From: JAPPLB01 sp965218555
Lineage (GTDB): Bacteria; Acidobacteriota; Terriglobia; Bryobacterales; UBA6623
Reading direction: 5' to 3'
NCBI GenBank assembly: GCA_965218555.1
Contig: OZ244625.1
Span: 372,001-436,000 of the forward strand
DNA length: 64,000 nucleotides
The notes below the pieces were generated by a model, which saw only the letters and a program-made list of their open reading frames with translations, made no database searches and was not told the origin of the DNA. Both the position numbers and the translations under genes were made by a program. The stretch's first letter is position 1; each line of letters begins with the position of its first letter. Shown here one piece after another: positions 52,311 through 62,300 of this stretch.

Positions 52311-53210
52311 ATGGCCAGGAGCATGACCGGATACGCCCGCGTCAGGACGGAAACAGACGTACTTTCGATGATCGTCACGATCAAGAGCGTCAATCACCGC
52401 TTCGCGGACATTCAGATCCGCATGCCGCCCGAGCTCGACCCGTTCGAGCCGGGAATGCGCCGCCTGATCAAAGAGCATATCCGACGCGGGCAACTGCAAC
52501 TCGCGATCAAGTTGGATTGGAATGCACCCGCGCAGGAGACACGCCTGAACCGCACCTTGGTTGAAGGCTATCTGGCTGCGTTTCATGAGATCGCCAAGGA
52601 GCGGCGGCTCACGACCCCTCCCGATCCCAACACGTTGTTGCGGCTTCCCGGCGCCATCACGGTCGTCGCCGCCGAACTCGATGACGAAAAGCGGTCCCTT
52701 CTGGAAAAGACACTGAACGACACTCTCGTCAAAGGACTCGAGACTCTCAACAAGAGCCGGCAGGCCGAAGGCGCGGGGATCGTCGAGGACTTGCACAAGC
52801 GCGTGAGAGCAATCGGACATGCCCTCGAGGAGTTGCAGGCCGTCCGAGAGGATACCGTGAAGGACTTCCAAAGGCATCTTGAGAGTAAGCTGAGCGAACT
52901 GCTGGAGCGCATTGACCCCGATCCGCAGAGAATTCTTCAGGAAGCGGGTGTACTGGCCGCCCGAGCCGACGTCCATGAGGAACTACAGAGACTCCGGTCG
53001 CACCTGCAACGCCTCGTTGAGGTCTTCGAGGGTGACGGGGAGATCGGCAAGCAAATCGATTTCATCGCTCAAGAGCTGAATCGCGAAACCAACACGATAC
53101 TCTCGAAGAGTTCTGTACTCGGCCAAGGAGGAATCGCCGTCAGCAAGGTCGGTGTCCGGCTGAAAGGAGAGATTGAGAAGATTCGCGAACAAGCTCAGAA
53201 TCTGGAATAA
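52311..53210 (+). CDS. yicC: YicC family endoribonuclease
   Basis: 299 residues. N-terminal MARSMTGYARVRTE and INHRF-like VKSVNHRFADIQIRMPPEL are diagnostic, and the C-terminal DUF1732 domain gives DRRLTT-type and EVHEELQRLRSHLQRLVEV (here DVHEELQRLRSHLQ), GKQIDFIAQELNRETNTIL and SKVGVRLKGEIEKIREQAQ. YicC is a metal-dependent RNase of stationary-phase physiology. In many bacteria yicC, gmk and rpoZ are contiguous, as here (nine bases to gmk). Confidence 0.95.
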   Translation: MARSMTGYARVRTETDVLSMIVTIKSVNHRFADIQIRMPPELDPFEPGMRRLIKEHIRRGQLQLAIKLDWNAPAQETRLNRTLVEGYLAAFHEIAKERRLTTPPDPNTLLRLPGAITVVAAELDDEKRSLLEKTLNDTLVKGLETLNKSRQAEGAGIVEDLHKRVRAIGHALEELQAVREDTVKDFQRHLESKLSELLERIDPDPQRILQEAGVLAARADVHEELQRLRSHLQRLVEVFEGDGEIGKQIDFIAQELNRETNTILSKSSVLGQGGIAVSKVGVRLKGEIEKIREQAQNLE

Positions 53211-53219
53211 TTCTAGGCA

Positions 53220-53840
53220 ATGAGTGTCGTGCTCATCATCTCGGCGCCCTCGGGTTCCGGCAAGTCCACACTCGCGCGCCGCCTGATCGAAACCGACTCA
53301 CAACTCGACTTTTCCACATCGGTTACCACCAGACCACCTCGACGGGGCGATGAAGAGGGCAAGAGTTATCGTTTCGTGACCGAAGAGGAGTTCCTCGCTA
53401 TGCGCGACCGCAACGAGCTTCTCGAGTGGGCCAAGGTTTTCGGCAACTATTACGGCACTTCGAACGCCGTGCTCGACAGCGCCCGACGGCAGGGTCACGA
53501 TTTGCTCCTGGACATTGACGTGCAAGGTGCGGCATCATTGATGGAGAGGCTTCCGGAAGCAATCACCGTCTTCATCCTTCCGCCATCGCCCACCGAACTG
53601 GAAAACCGGCTCCGCAACCGCTCGTCCGACTCAAACGAGGTGATCGAGCACCGCTTGCGCGAGGCCGCTCAGGAAGTGGCGAACTACAGGGAGTACAACT
53701 ACGTTTTGATCAACGATCAGATCGAAGAGACGGTGGAACAACTCAGGAGTATCCTCGTCGCGGAGCGTTGCCGCCAGAAACGAATGGCAGGCCGGATTGC
53801 GTCGATCGTTGAGAGCTTCCAGGCAGAAACCAGGATATGA
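53220..53840 (+). CDS. gmk: Guanylate kinase
   Basis: 206 residues. It phosphorylates GMP to GDP using ATP. The P-loop is SAPSGSGKSTLARRL; the GMP-binding region is STSVTTRPPRRGDEEGKSYR, FVTEEEFLAM; then YYGTSNAVLD, DIDVQGAASLMERLPEAITV FILPPS-type strand, and the lid with RLREAAQEVANYREYNYVLI. Length is normal. Its last codon overlaps the rpoZ start (ATGA), coupling nucleotide metabolism to the polymerase subunit. Confidence 0.96.
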   Translation: MSVVLIISAPSGSGKSTLARRLIETDSQLDFSTSVTTRPPRRGDEEGKSYRFVTEEEFLAMRDRNELLEWAKVFGNYYGTSNAVLDSARRQGHDLLLDIDVQGAASLMERLPEAITVFILPPSPTELENRLRNRSSDSNEVIEHRLREAAQEVANYREYNYVLINDQIEETVEQLRSILVAERCRQKRMAGRIASIVESFQAETRI

Positions 53841-54133
53841 GTGAAGAAGTTCAATTAAGACCAGACAGCCAGGGTTGGGAGAAACCGCCTGATCAACCAT
53901 GGTTCCTCCCGAACGACGAGGAACAGGGCGTCTATCGGTTTATCATTGCCGCCGCTCGGCGCGCCCGCCAGCTCCAGGCCGGTGCGCGGCCAACGATCTC
54001 GACGACATCGCGCAAGCCGACCAAGATCGCGATGGAAGAGATCCAGACGGGTGAGATCGCCGTCGATCTCGATCCGCAGGCTCCGGAACCCTTCATGGAA
54101 GCCGACGTAGCTGTGGAAGACGCCGAGGAGTAA
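53837..54133 (+). CDS. rpoZ: DNA-directed RNA polymerase omega subunit
   Basis: 98 residues. The omega core is YRFIIAAARRARQLQAGARP, TISTTSRKPTKIAMEEIQTG EI (helices that clamp the beta-prime C-terminus). The N-terminal 30 residues are acidic and Trp-containing, an extension typical of acidobacterial versions, and the C-terminus is acidic. It assists polymerase assembly. It follows gmk with an ATGA overlap; a MITE copy begins 14 bases after its stop. Confidence 0.92.
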   Translation: MSEEVQLRPDSQGWEKPPDQPWFLPNDEEQGVYRFIIAAARRARQLQAGARPTISTTSRKPTKIAMEEIQTGEIAVDLDPQAPEPFMEADVAVEDAEE

Positions 54134-54146
54134 CGTTGCGGGTATA

Positions 54147-54325
54147 GCCTGCATTTCTCACCACCTGACGGGGGAAGCACGCAATACGACCGCCATGACT
54201 TCGTTGCGCTTGCTTGCCGTGCTCGATGTACTGTCAAAGTACACCTCCGCGCGCCAAGCAGCTCGCGCCTCGTCCTGACGGCCCTCTCACGCACTTCGCC
54301 TCCCCACGTGGCAAAAAATGCAGGC
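54147..54325 (+). mobile_element. MITE-like element, copy 6
   Basis: 179 bases just after rpoZ. The left end is GCCTGCATTTCTCACCACCT and the right end CCCACGTGGCAAAAAATGCA then GGC. TA lies outside both ends (54145-54146, 54326-54327). The interior is close to copy 4 over its whole length. Confidence 0.87.
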
Positions 54326-54372
54326 TAGTGTAGTGCGGCGCTCCGGCTCCCTGCCGAATATCAAGAGCCACC

Positions 54373-54837
54373 TTACCGGGAGTACCGTTCCAGATAGGTT
54401 GTCCACGATCGCTGACGGTCGGGGCTGCCGAAGGTCTCGTTCCAGTACGAGATGAATGCTTTTGTTCGGGCCTGGCCCAGGGCTTTGAGGTGCTGCTGCA
54501 GCGCTCGTCGCTCGGCAAGCTCCCGATAGGGGCGCATGCGTAGTAGTTCCAACGTCGTTTCACAGTCATTGATCGATCCCAGATGATCTTGCAACGCCTT
54601 GAGCTTCTCCAGCCGCTGCTTCAAAGCGGGGCCATAGCAGGGCTGAAACAGCTCCAGCACGTAGCGGAATCGCTTCACCTCCAGCCGGAAGCGGTGTAGA
54701 CCCTTGGGAGTGACACCGGCGGCAGCCACCTTGCGTCCCTTCGCAAAAAGCTGCTCCGCCAAGCGAGGCAAGACAACCCGAGCGTTCTCCGCAGCGAAGC
54801 CCTCCTCGATCCATGGAAGAGACTTTCGAGACGCCAT
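54373..54837 (-). CDS. CHAD domain, C-terminal half as a separate ORF
   Basis: 154 residues from ATG 54837, preceded by GAGAGGG. It contains the second helical bundle of a CHAD domain: LHRFRLEVKRFRYVLELFQP (His and Lys/Arg rows that bind polyphosphate), LKALQDHLGSINDCETTLEL. CHAD proteins bind inorganic polyphosphate. It is in the same frame as the upstream half, separated by two TGA codons 13 codons apart. It may be a broken single gene or a naturally split two-subunit domain. Its own ribosome site argues that it can be translated. Confidence 0.75.
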   Translation of the reverse strand: MASRKSLPWIEEGFAAENARVVLPRLAEQLFAKGRKVAAAGVTPKGLHRFRLEVKRFRYVLELFQPCYGPALKQRLEKLKALQDHLGSINDCETTLELLRMRPYRELAERRALQQHLKALGQARTKAFISYWNETFGSPDRQRSWTTYLERYSR

Positions 54838-54879
54838 CACCCTCTCTCAGCTCACAGACTCAACCGAGCACGCCACTTG

Positions 54880-55254
54880 TCAGTCATAGCGCAAGCGGCG
54901 GGCCGCCTCCGTCCGCTCCCACGCCAGCTTCGCAAGCAACTCGCTCTCCTCGGGCAGCCCGGCTTGACGACCGAGCTCGACGGCAATATCAAGGTTTCGC
55001 ACTTCGCCCGCCAGGGTCATGATCTCCCGCAACCGCCGGCGCACTTTCCTCTTGCCCCCGGACGAGAAGAACTCGGGGAATGCCTTCAGGCAGCTCAACA
55101 GCCGCCGGATGGACACCCGTAGATCGTGAACCGCCTCGACGTCCGCGCTCCTGCAGTTCCGGCCCATCTCGCAGGCAAGCCGATCGAGACGCGCCGCTCC
55201 CTGTCGCTGCGCGTAACGGCGGATCGTCTCCGGAGACTGTGAGGGGGCTGTCAT
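54880..55254 (-). CDS. CHAD domain, N-terminal half as a separate ORF
   Basis: 124 residues, starting four bases after the Ppx/GppA stop. It holds the first CHAD bundle: AVHDLRVSIRRLLSCLKAFP, RRRLREIMTLAGEVRNLDIA. It ends at TGA 54880-54882, about where the first bundle finishes. In the +1 frame at this point the sequence could end as MTDKWRARLSL. A complete CHAD is about 280 residues, the sum of this ORF and the next. Confidence 0.75.
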   Translation of the reverse strand: MTAPSQSPETIRRYAQRQGAARLDRLACEMGRNCRSADVEAVHDLRVSIRRLLSCLKAFPEFFSSGGKRKVRRRLREIMTLAGEVRNLDIAVELGRQAGLPEESELLAKLAWERTEAARRLRYD

Positions 55255-55258
55255 TGCA

Positions 55259-56791
55259 TCAAGCGCCGTTCTGCAGCACGATCAGCGAGCGATTATACAC
55301 TTGTCGAAAAGCGTCTTCGACCTGCTGTGCGGCCCACTGCTCGAGATCCACTTCCTGCGAGGAGACAAGCTGCAACTCGACTTTCGACCGGCGAACGCGC
55401 ACTCGCACGTCCGTGACCCTTTGCTCGCGGCTGCGGTCCAGGCTGTCCGCGAGACGAAGCGGCGGAATCAACCGCTCGACGAGCTGCTGGTCGTTGTCCG
55501 AGAGTACCTTGAAATTCTCCTGATTCGGCGATGGTAGCGCCTTGCGGTGGTAGCGGCAAAGGTTTGCCACCAACATTCGCTCCCGCGCCGTGAAACCCGC
55601 CAGATCCGAATTCGCCACCAGATAGAAGGAATGCCGGTGATGGCGCGTGTCGCTCACGAAGTGCCCGACATCGTGCAGGTAGGCGGCAGCCTCCAGATAG
55701 CGTCCCGCCGACTCCGGCAGGTTATGTAGCGGTTGCAGCGACACAAAAAGCGTGGCCGCCATCGCGGCCACCTTGTCGGCGTGACGAAGCGGCACGAGGT
55801 AACGCCGCGCCAAGTCGCGCACGACACGGCGCCGATCTTCGTCGAGCCGCGAGGAACGAGCCTCCGTATCTCCCTGCGCCAGGTCAGCGATCAACCCGTC
55901 GCGCACACCGGCCCGCGAATAGTAGAGCGACGGTAACCGGAAATCCTCCAACACCCGGCAGAGGACCGCGCACCCCGCAATGATCACCTCCGCCCTGCGC
56001 GGGCCGATGCCCGGCGCCAACAGACGTTCCTTCAAGCTGCGGCGCGAAAGGTCCTCGTACAGCCGGCGCAGTTGCGCCCGAGAGATTCGTATCCGATCGA
56101 TCAAGTCGCGGCGCGCACGGGGAACCCGGTGCGCCGCGCACACTACGGCTGATGCCGTCGCCGACGTTGCAATCGTGCGCCTGGGCCGCACGGACCCAAA
56201 GCTCCTTAACACCGGTCGCAGTTTTTGCTCGATGTATTCGTCGAGTTGGTGGAGTTGGCGCTGGGTGGGCGGGTCGTCATTCATGAAGGTCCGCGTCAAA
56301 CGAACCGCCCCGAGAGGCTTCGAGAAGGCGGCCTTCAGATGTCCACGGTGAGCTTGTATCAACTCGGTGCTGCCGCCGCCAATGTCGAAGATGAAAATGT
56401 CATCCGTCGGATGAGGCCAACTGCTCTCCACGCCCAGGTGGATGAGCCGCGCCTCTTCCTGTCCAGAAATGATCTCGACGGCAATGCCCAGGGCGTCGCG
56501 AGCCTGTTCGAGGAACTCTTTCTGATTCCGGGCGTCACGAACCGCGCTCGTCGCCACGGCCCGGACGTTTTCGACGCCTTCCTTCTCGAACGTCCTTGCC
56601 ATGCGCGTGAGAACGTCGGTAGTCAGCTTGAGAGCATCGTCACTGATCCGGCCCTGGCGGAACACCGAATCGCCCAGCCGGGTGACCTGCCTCTCCTCCG
56701 CGAGAATGCGAACGGGACCACCCGCCACGACCTCGGCCGCCTGCATCCGCACAGAGTTACTACCGATATCGAGAGCGCCGTAGCTAGGCAT
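55259..56791 (-). CDS. Ppx/GppA exopolyphosphatase / guanosine-pentaphosphatase family protein
   Basis: 510 residues. The ASKHA phosphatase core shows GALDIGSNSVRMQAAEVVAG, TSAVRDARNQKEFLEQ, ISGQEEARLIHLGV (catalytic Glu), FIFDIGGGSTELIQA, and the Ppx/GppA C-terminal HD-like domain with AAAYLHDVGHFVSDTRHHRH. It hydrolyses polyphosphate or pppGpp. The two CHAD half-ORFs follow in one transcription unit, so polyphosphate is the likely common ligand. No ppk gene is present in the window. Confidence 0.93.
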   Translation of the reverse strand: MPSYGALDIGSNSVRMQAAEVVAGGPVRILAEERQVTRLGDSVFRQGRISDDALKLTTDVLTRMARTFEKEGVENVRAVATSAVRDARNQKEFLEQARDALGIAVEIISGQEEARLIHLGVESSWPHPTDDIFIFDIGGGSTELIQAHRGHLKAAFSKPLGAVRLTRTFMNDDPPTQRQLHQLDEYIEQKLRPVLRSFGSVRPRRTIATSATASAVVCAAHRVPRARRDLIDRIRISRAQLRRLYEDLSRRSLKERLLAPGIGPRRAEVIIAGCAVLCRVLEDFRLPSLYYSRAGVRDGLIADLAQGDTEARSSRLDEDRRRVVRDLARRYLVPLRHADKVAAMAATLFVSLQPLHNLPESAGRYLEAAAYLHDVGHFVSDTRHHRHSFYLVANSDLAGFTARERMLVANLCRYHRKALPSPNQENFKVLSDNDQQLVERLIPPLRLADSLDRSREQRVTDVRVRVRRSKVELQLVSSQEVDLEQWAAQQVEDAFRQVYNRSLIVLQNGA

Positions 56792-57339
56792 GGAACGTGA
56801 TAGGGTCTACCCCGGCTACAGGTGTTTCTGACTTGCATGCACCCAATGTTTTCAATGGACTATGAAGCTCCCGGTGGGTCCCGCCATTGAACCGCCGCTC
56901 GCATTGCTTGCTCCGCGAGCCAGAAGCTCTGCCGCGGAATGCCCTTTGCAGCACCGCCGATGCAGCTCTCTTCCCCCTCGTCTGCAGCGGCAACCGGCGC
57001 GCCCGTTTCCTCTCTGTTGAGCAATCAGCTTGTGGAGCCGCGTGTGGGGCAAAGCCCTCGTGTTGCGGAGCATCGCCGGCAGCCCGCGCCGTTGTCCCCG
57101 CGACAAAATGTTCCGGCAGACGCTCTCGCGGCCTCTTGTTCGGTCTATTTCGCCGGACAAACATGCCACCATCCTAGCCCAAAACTCGTTTTTAGCCAGG
57201 ACAGACCCCTATCAATAAGCCAGGGGCGGCCAAGCGGCGCACGCCTCGTCCTGACAGCTCTCGCTGCAAACTCCGACGGCGCAAGACGCAAGGCTGCCCA
57301 CATCCAAACAGCGCCTCGGTCTTGCGGTACTCTCTTGTC
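56792..57339. other. Intergenic region, 548 bases
   Basis: I see no supported gene. Short ORFs on both strands overlap and have low-complexity translations. A minus-strand start (MFVRRNRPN) recalls transposase N-termini but nothing follows. Fragments of other repeats occur: AGGACAGACCCCTA near 57199, like the 34129 element, and 57226-57262 resembling the MITE interior (GCCAAGCGGCGCACGCCTCG). Confidence 0.4.
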
Positions 57340-58575
57340 ATGGGTATCCGGGAAATCCGCTTGTTCGCAACCGCTTTGGCAGCCACCCTTTTCGCGACTT
57401 TCCCCCAAGTGCTTCCGGCCGGTGACTGGCCTCAGTTCCGAGGCCCCGGCGGCCAAGGCATCGCGTTCAGCGCCAAGCCGCCTCTCAGTTGGAGCGAAAC
57501 CCGCAACGTCACGTGGAAGAAAGAACTCCCCGGGCTGGGTTGGTCGTCACCCGTGATTGGTGAAGGCAAACTGTGGCTGACAACGGCCACCGATGAAGGA
57601 CGCTCTCTACGAGCCCTGGCTCTCGACCCGGTCAGCGGCGAAACGCTGCGCGACATCGAGCTCTTCCACTTCCAAAACCCGCCGAAGATCAACAAGAAAA
57701 ACAGTCACGCCTCACCCACGCCGCTTCTTGAGGGCGGACGCGTCTACGTGCATTTCGGAACGCAGGGTACGGCAGCTCTCACAACTGCCGGGGAGGTACT
57801 TTGGAAAACGCAGGAACTCCGTTACTACCATCGGCATGGATCTTCCGGCTCGCCTGTGCCGGCCGGCGACCTGTTACTGATCAACTGCGACGGCTACGAC
57901 CTGCAATACGTCGTTGCGCTGGAGAAAGATACCGGCAAGATTCGCTGGAAGAGCTACCGTGGCGACTCCGAGCATTCGTACGCCACCTCGCTCGTGATTA
58001 CGACCGAACGCGGCACGCAGCTTGTGAGTCCCGGCGCGGGACGCACGGTCGCCTATGATGTCGAGACCGGCGAGGAACTCTGGTGGATTCGGTACAAGGG
58101 TTTTTCGAACATCCCGAAGCCCGTTTCGGCGCATGGTCTCGTCTACGTCACATCGGGCTACTTCAAACCGACGCTGTTTGCGGTCAGGCCCGACGGCCGC
58201 GGCGACGTGACGAAATCACACGTCGCATGGAGCTACCGCAAAGGTGTCTCGCACACACCCTCGCTGCTTGTCGTCGGCGATGAGCTATACATGGTGAGCG
58301 ACAACGGCATCGCCACTTGCCTCGACGCTCGCACGGGCGAGGAGATCTGGCGGCAGCGGCTGGAGGGGGCTTACTCGGCGTCGCCGGTGCTGGCCGGCGG
58401 TCGTATCTACCTCTTGAACGAAGACGGTCTGACGACGGTGATCAATCCCGGCCGTGAGTATGAGAAGCTCGCCGAGAGCCGGGTTGACGGCCGGACGCTC
58501 GCCTCCATCGCCGTGGTGGATGACATTGTGTTCCTGCGAACGGACACGCAGCTCTACCGGATCGAAGAGCAGTAG
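57340..58575 (+). CDS. Secreted PQQ-like beta-propeller protein
   Basis: 411 residues from ATG 57340; the upstream TTG is within a likely promoter (TACTCT). A signal peptide (LFATALAATLFATFPQVLPA) precedes the propeller: DWPQFRGPGGQGIAFSA, WKKELPGLGWSSPVIGEGKL, ALDPVSGETLRDIELFHFQN, ALEKDTGKIRWKSYRG, AYDVETGEELWWIRYKG, CLDARTGEEIWRQRLEG. The WPQFRGPxGxG opening is typical of outer-membrane-assembly-like PQQ proteins in acidobacteria and planctomycetes. There is no catalytic quinoprotein motif. It is a likely partner of the following DUF1553/DUF1501 genes. Confidence 0.87.
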   Translation: MGIREIRLFATALAATLFATFPQVLPAGDWPQFRGPGGQGIAFSAKPPLSWSETRNVTWKKELPGLGWSSPVIGEGKLWLTTATDEGRSLRALALDPVSGETLRDIELFHFQNPPKINKKNSHASPTPLLEGGRVYVHFGTQGTAALTTAGEVLWKTQELRYYHRHGSSGSPVPAGDLLLINCDGYDLQYVVALEKDTGKIRWKSYRGDSEHSYATSLVITTERGTQLVSPGAGRTVAYDVETGEELWWIRYKGFSNIPKPVSAHGLVYVTSGYFKPTLFAVRPDGRGDVTKSHVAWSYRKGVSHTPSLLVVGDELYMVSDNGIATCLDARTGEEIWRQRLEGAYSASPVLAGGRIYLLNEDGLTTVINPGREYEKLAESRVDGRTLASIAVVDDIVFLRTDTQLYRIEEQ

Positions 58576-58651
58576 CGATGTTCTAGTGTAAGTCAGCGTT
58601 TTTGCGCGGCATCTTCTCGGTAGGCTGTCGATTGTGCAAATAGCGCGAAAA

Positions 58652-59262
58652 GGGTGTCGGAGCAATGTGAGAAGTCCCCCTGGTAAGCCAAGGAGAACGT
58701 TCCCCATCGGCTCGAAGTACTGAAACCCTTCAGTCTTGTTTTTGCCCCCCCGGCCTGCATAGCATGACAACAGGGAGGCGGGAATCCTGGCCCGGATTTG
58801 TCGCCACGTGGCGAGGTGAAGTGCGGGAGAGGGCCGGCAACACGAGGTGCGAGCCTCCTGCGCCGGCAACACGGCCTGTAAGGTTTTTCACGATTCACGA
58901 GTCACGAAACACGGTCTTCACGGCCTTTTCCGATTTTGACTGCAAACTGTTGCGCGCAAGTGCAAATGGGGGGTGTGCAAATGTCTGACTACCATCCACC
59001 GTTCTCGACCCGCCTCACCACGAGCGTCGTTAGCTGGGAAATCCTGCAAAACTGCGCAGAATCCCGTTTACCCGGGAAACGGCGCGAAGCGCAGCGTTCG
59101 CCGCAGCTCCCGTCGCCCTCTGGGCTCGACCCGCTGCGCTGGACGCGAATGGACACGAATGGACACACAGCTCCCGCCTCCGCAGCAACAACGCCCCTCA
59201 TTCGTGTTGATTCGTGTCCATTCGTGGTGAATGAACCCATGCTGAGAAAGAGGAACGTTCTG
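58652..59262 (+). repeat. Composite dispersed repeat, copy 2
   Basis: About 610 bases between the PQQ and DUF1553 genes, colinear with the inverse of 1922-2811. It comprises a first block (58656-58782, containing GCCAAGGAGAACGTTCCCC and ACTGAAACCCTTCAGT), a MITE fragment (58795-58864, GCCACGTGGCGAGGTGAAGT), a block at 58988-59135, and a final block 59231-59261 (AACCCATGCTGAGAAAGAGG). No gene is supported here; the open frame upstream of 59356 crosses it by chance. Confidence 0.7.
59146..59224. repeat. Inverted repeat CGAATGGACACGAAT
   Basis: CGAATGGACACGAAT (59146-59160) has its exact complement at 59210-59224, giving a 15-base stem with a 49-base loop inside the composite repeat. GAATGGACAC is also directly repeated in the left arm. 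Confidence 0.8.
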
Positions 59263-59290
59263 GATTGCGTTGACATTAGCGCGAAAAGGG

Positions 59291-59319
59291 CTGACTCTCA
59301 CCGCGGCGCGGCGTATCAT
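59291..59319 (+). promoter_or_regulatory. Promoter of the DUF1549/DUF1553 gene
   Basis: CTGACT (59291-59296), 17 bases, TATCAT (59314-59319). It lies just after the composite repeat and 36 bases before ATG 59356. Confidence 0.45.
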
Positions 59320-59355
59320 AGACAGGGGCGCTCCAGTAAGCGGCGTTCTTACCCC

Positions 59356-62300
59356 ATGAGATTCGGCCCCCTGCTCACCACCTGTCTTGCGTTGGCCGCG
59401 GCCTCGATAACCACGGGCGCGGAGCCTGTGCGGTTCAATCGCGATATCCGGCCTGTTCTTTCCGAGAATTGCTATCGATGCCACGGACCCGACGGCAACG
59501 CCCGGCAGGCGGGCCTGCGACTCGATCGGCGCGAGGCAGCGGTTCAAGCCGGCGTCATCGTCCCCGGTGACCCCCAGGCGAGCAAGCTTGTCGCGCGACT
59601 TTACGATCCGGAACCGCTTCGGGCCATGCCCCCGGTTTGGTCGAACAAGAAACTGACGGACGATCAGAAAGCACTGCTGAGGCGTTGGATCGAACAGGGC
59701 GCGGAATACGAACCGCATTGGGCCTACATTCCGTCGGAGCGCACCGAGGCGCCCCAGGGACCCGCGGGAATCGATCATGTCGTGAACGCGGCTCTGGAAG
59801 AAAAGGGGCTCAGGCCCGTCGGCGAGGCGGACCGTCGCACTCTCATCCGCCGTCTGAGCTTCGATCTGACGGGTTTGCCACCCAGCGCCGAGGAAGCGAG
59901 GGCGTTTATCGCAGATGACGATCCGCACGCCTATAAGGTGTTGGTCGACCGTCTGCTCGACTCGCCTCATTTCGGCGAGCGGATGGCTGTCTACTGGCTC
60001 GATCTCGTCCGGTATGCTGACTCGATCGGGTTCCACAGCGACATACCGATCAACGTCTATTTGTTCCGTGACTACGTGATACGTGCGTTCAACGAGAACA
60101 AGCCCTTCGATCAGTTCACCAGAGAGCAACTGGCGGGCGATCTGCTTCCCGATGCCGGCACAGCCGAACGTGTCGCCAGCGCCTACAACCGGCTCAATCG
60201 CGTCACCAACGAGGGCGGCGCGCAGGCCAAGGAATACCTCGCGAAATACGCCACCGACCGGGTGAGGAACGTCTCCGAAGTGTGGTTGGGGTCCACACTC
60301 GGCTGCGCGGAATGCCACGACCATAAGTTCGACCCATTCGCCTCGAAGGACTTCTATCAAATGGCGGCGTTCTTTGCGGACATCGAAGAGGTCGGCGTCT
60401 ACGGCTCGCAATTCGAGCCGCTGATCCGAGTGCTGCCGGAGGAGGCGAAGGAAGAAGTTTCGTCGATCCAAAACCGCATCCGGGAGCTACGGCAGGAAGC
60501 AGGAAAGCTCAAGAGCAATCGCGAGAACATCGAGACGTTCCGCGCCTATCTGCGCGAGCGGCTTGAAGAATGGAAGATTGTAGAGCCCCAGCGCGTCTGG
60601 AACGACTGCGCTCGTCCTGATATCAGCGGCTGCGAGGACATCGATCTACGGCTGGAAGAAGACGGTTTCTTCCGCCAGGTGGTGACCGGTGAAGAGAAAC
60701 CCCGCGAGGCTGTCCAGAAAGTCGAGATGAAGCTCAAAGGCGAGACGATCACCGCCGTGCTCCTGGAACTCTTTCCCAGCGAAGACTTTGACGAATTCTA
60801 CCTGAGCGAGTTCGACGTGAAGCTGCTGCGGGAAGACGGACGACAGGAATCCATCGGGTTCGGCGCGCTCGTGCCGGATCGCCAGGGCGCGGACTCCTAC
60901 CTGCGTCACACCCTGGACGGCTACGCGCGGTCCGGTTGGCAGGGCAACTTGGCGGAAGAAGGTTCGCGGCGCGCCATGTGGGTCTTGGCCAAGCCCTTGT
61001 CCTCGAAGGACGGACAGAAGCTGCAATTCACAATGATCTACAACGGCAGCGGCGCCAAGAAGATCGCGGGGCTTTCTCAGCTCTCCGTAACGGAGTCGGA
61101 CTTCCCGGAATTACCTCCTGGTGATGATCTCCGGCAGGCCGTTCGCACGGAGGCGAAACTCTCCGGGAAACAAGGCAGAGCTCTTCGCCAAAAGTTCATA
61201 CAGTGGACAAAGAGCAGCTCTGCATGGCGTGAGATTCGCAAGCTGGAGCGCCGCCGGGCGGAGTTGTTCGACCATGCGGACGAATGTCTCGTCACCGAGG
61301 TAAGCGAAGAATTACGGGAAGTCCGCATCCTGCCGCGCGGCGATTGGATGGATGATTCCGGCGAAATCGTCGAGCCGCAGGCGCCGCACTTCCTTACACA
61401 GATTCCCGTCAACGGGAACCGTCTGACTCGTCTCGACCTGGCAAACTGGCTTGTCGACCGCGAGAATCCGCTGACCGCGCGGGTGTTTGTCAACCGCATG
61501 TGGAAGATGCTCTTCGGAACCGGATTGTCGAAGGTGCTCGACGATCTTGGCTCGCAGGGCGAAACGCCGGTCAATCAGGAGTTGCTCGATTTACTGGCTG
61601 TCGAGTTCATGGAGAGTGGCTGGGACATCAAGCACATCATTCGCACGATAGTGCTGTCGGAGACCTACCGCCGGTCCAGCGAGCCGAGCGAGGCGCTCCG
61701 GCGGCAGGACCTCGACAACCGCTATCACGGCCGACAAACCATGCGGCGGCTCGATGCGGAGTTCATCCGCGACAACGCGCTCGACGTAAGCGGGCTGCTG
61801 AACCGCAAAATGTATGGACCCAGCGTCAAACCTTATCAACCGGCCGGGTACTACCGGGAACTCAACTTCCCGAAGCGCGAGTATGAGCCGGACTACAACG
61901 AAAACCAGTTCCGGCGTGGACTCTACACGCATTGGCAGCGTACCTTCCTGCATCCGTCGCTGATGGCATTCGACGCGCCGGCGCGCGAAGAGTGCACCGC
62001 CGAGCGGATTGTCTCGAACACGCCGCTGCAATCGCTGGTCATGCTCAACGACCCCAGCTACGTCGAGGCGGCGCGCGCATTCGCGGCGCGGATTCTCCAA
62101 TCGGGGCACTCGGACACGGCCGGCCGAATCGATTTCGCCTTCGAGCAGGCCGTTTCCCGGAAGGCGGTGGCTCAGGAGCAGCAAGCCCTCGCGGAACTGG
62201 TCGTATCGCAGTTGGCCGACTTCCAGCGTGATCCCGAACAAGCGCGCAGATTGCTGAGCGTCGGACTCGCACGGCTGCCGGCGGATCTCGATCCCGTTGA

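Noticed and set aside
56784..57164. Minus-strand ORF starting MFVRRNRPN
   Set aside because: Start resembles some transposases but nothing after it does; Arg/Ala-rich low-complexity translation in a repeat-bearing intergenic region.
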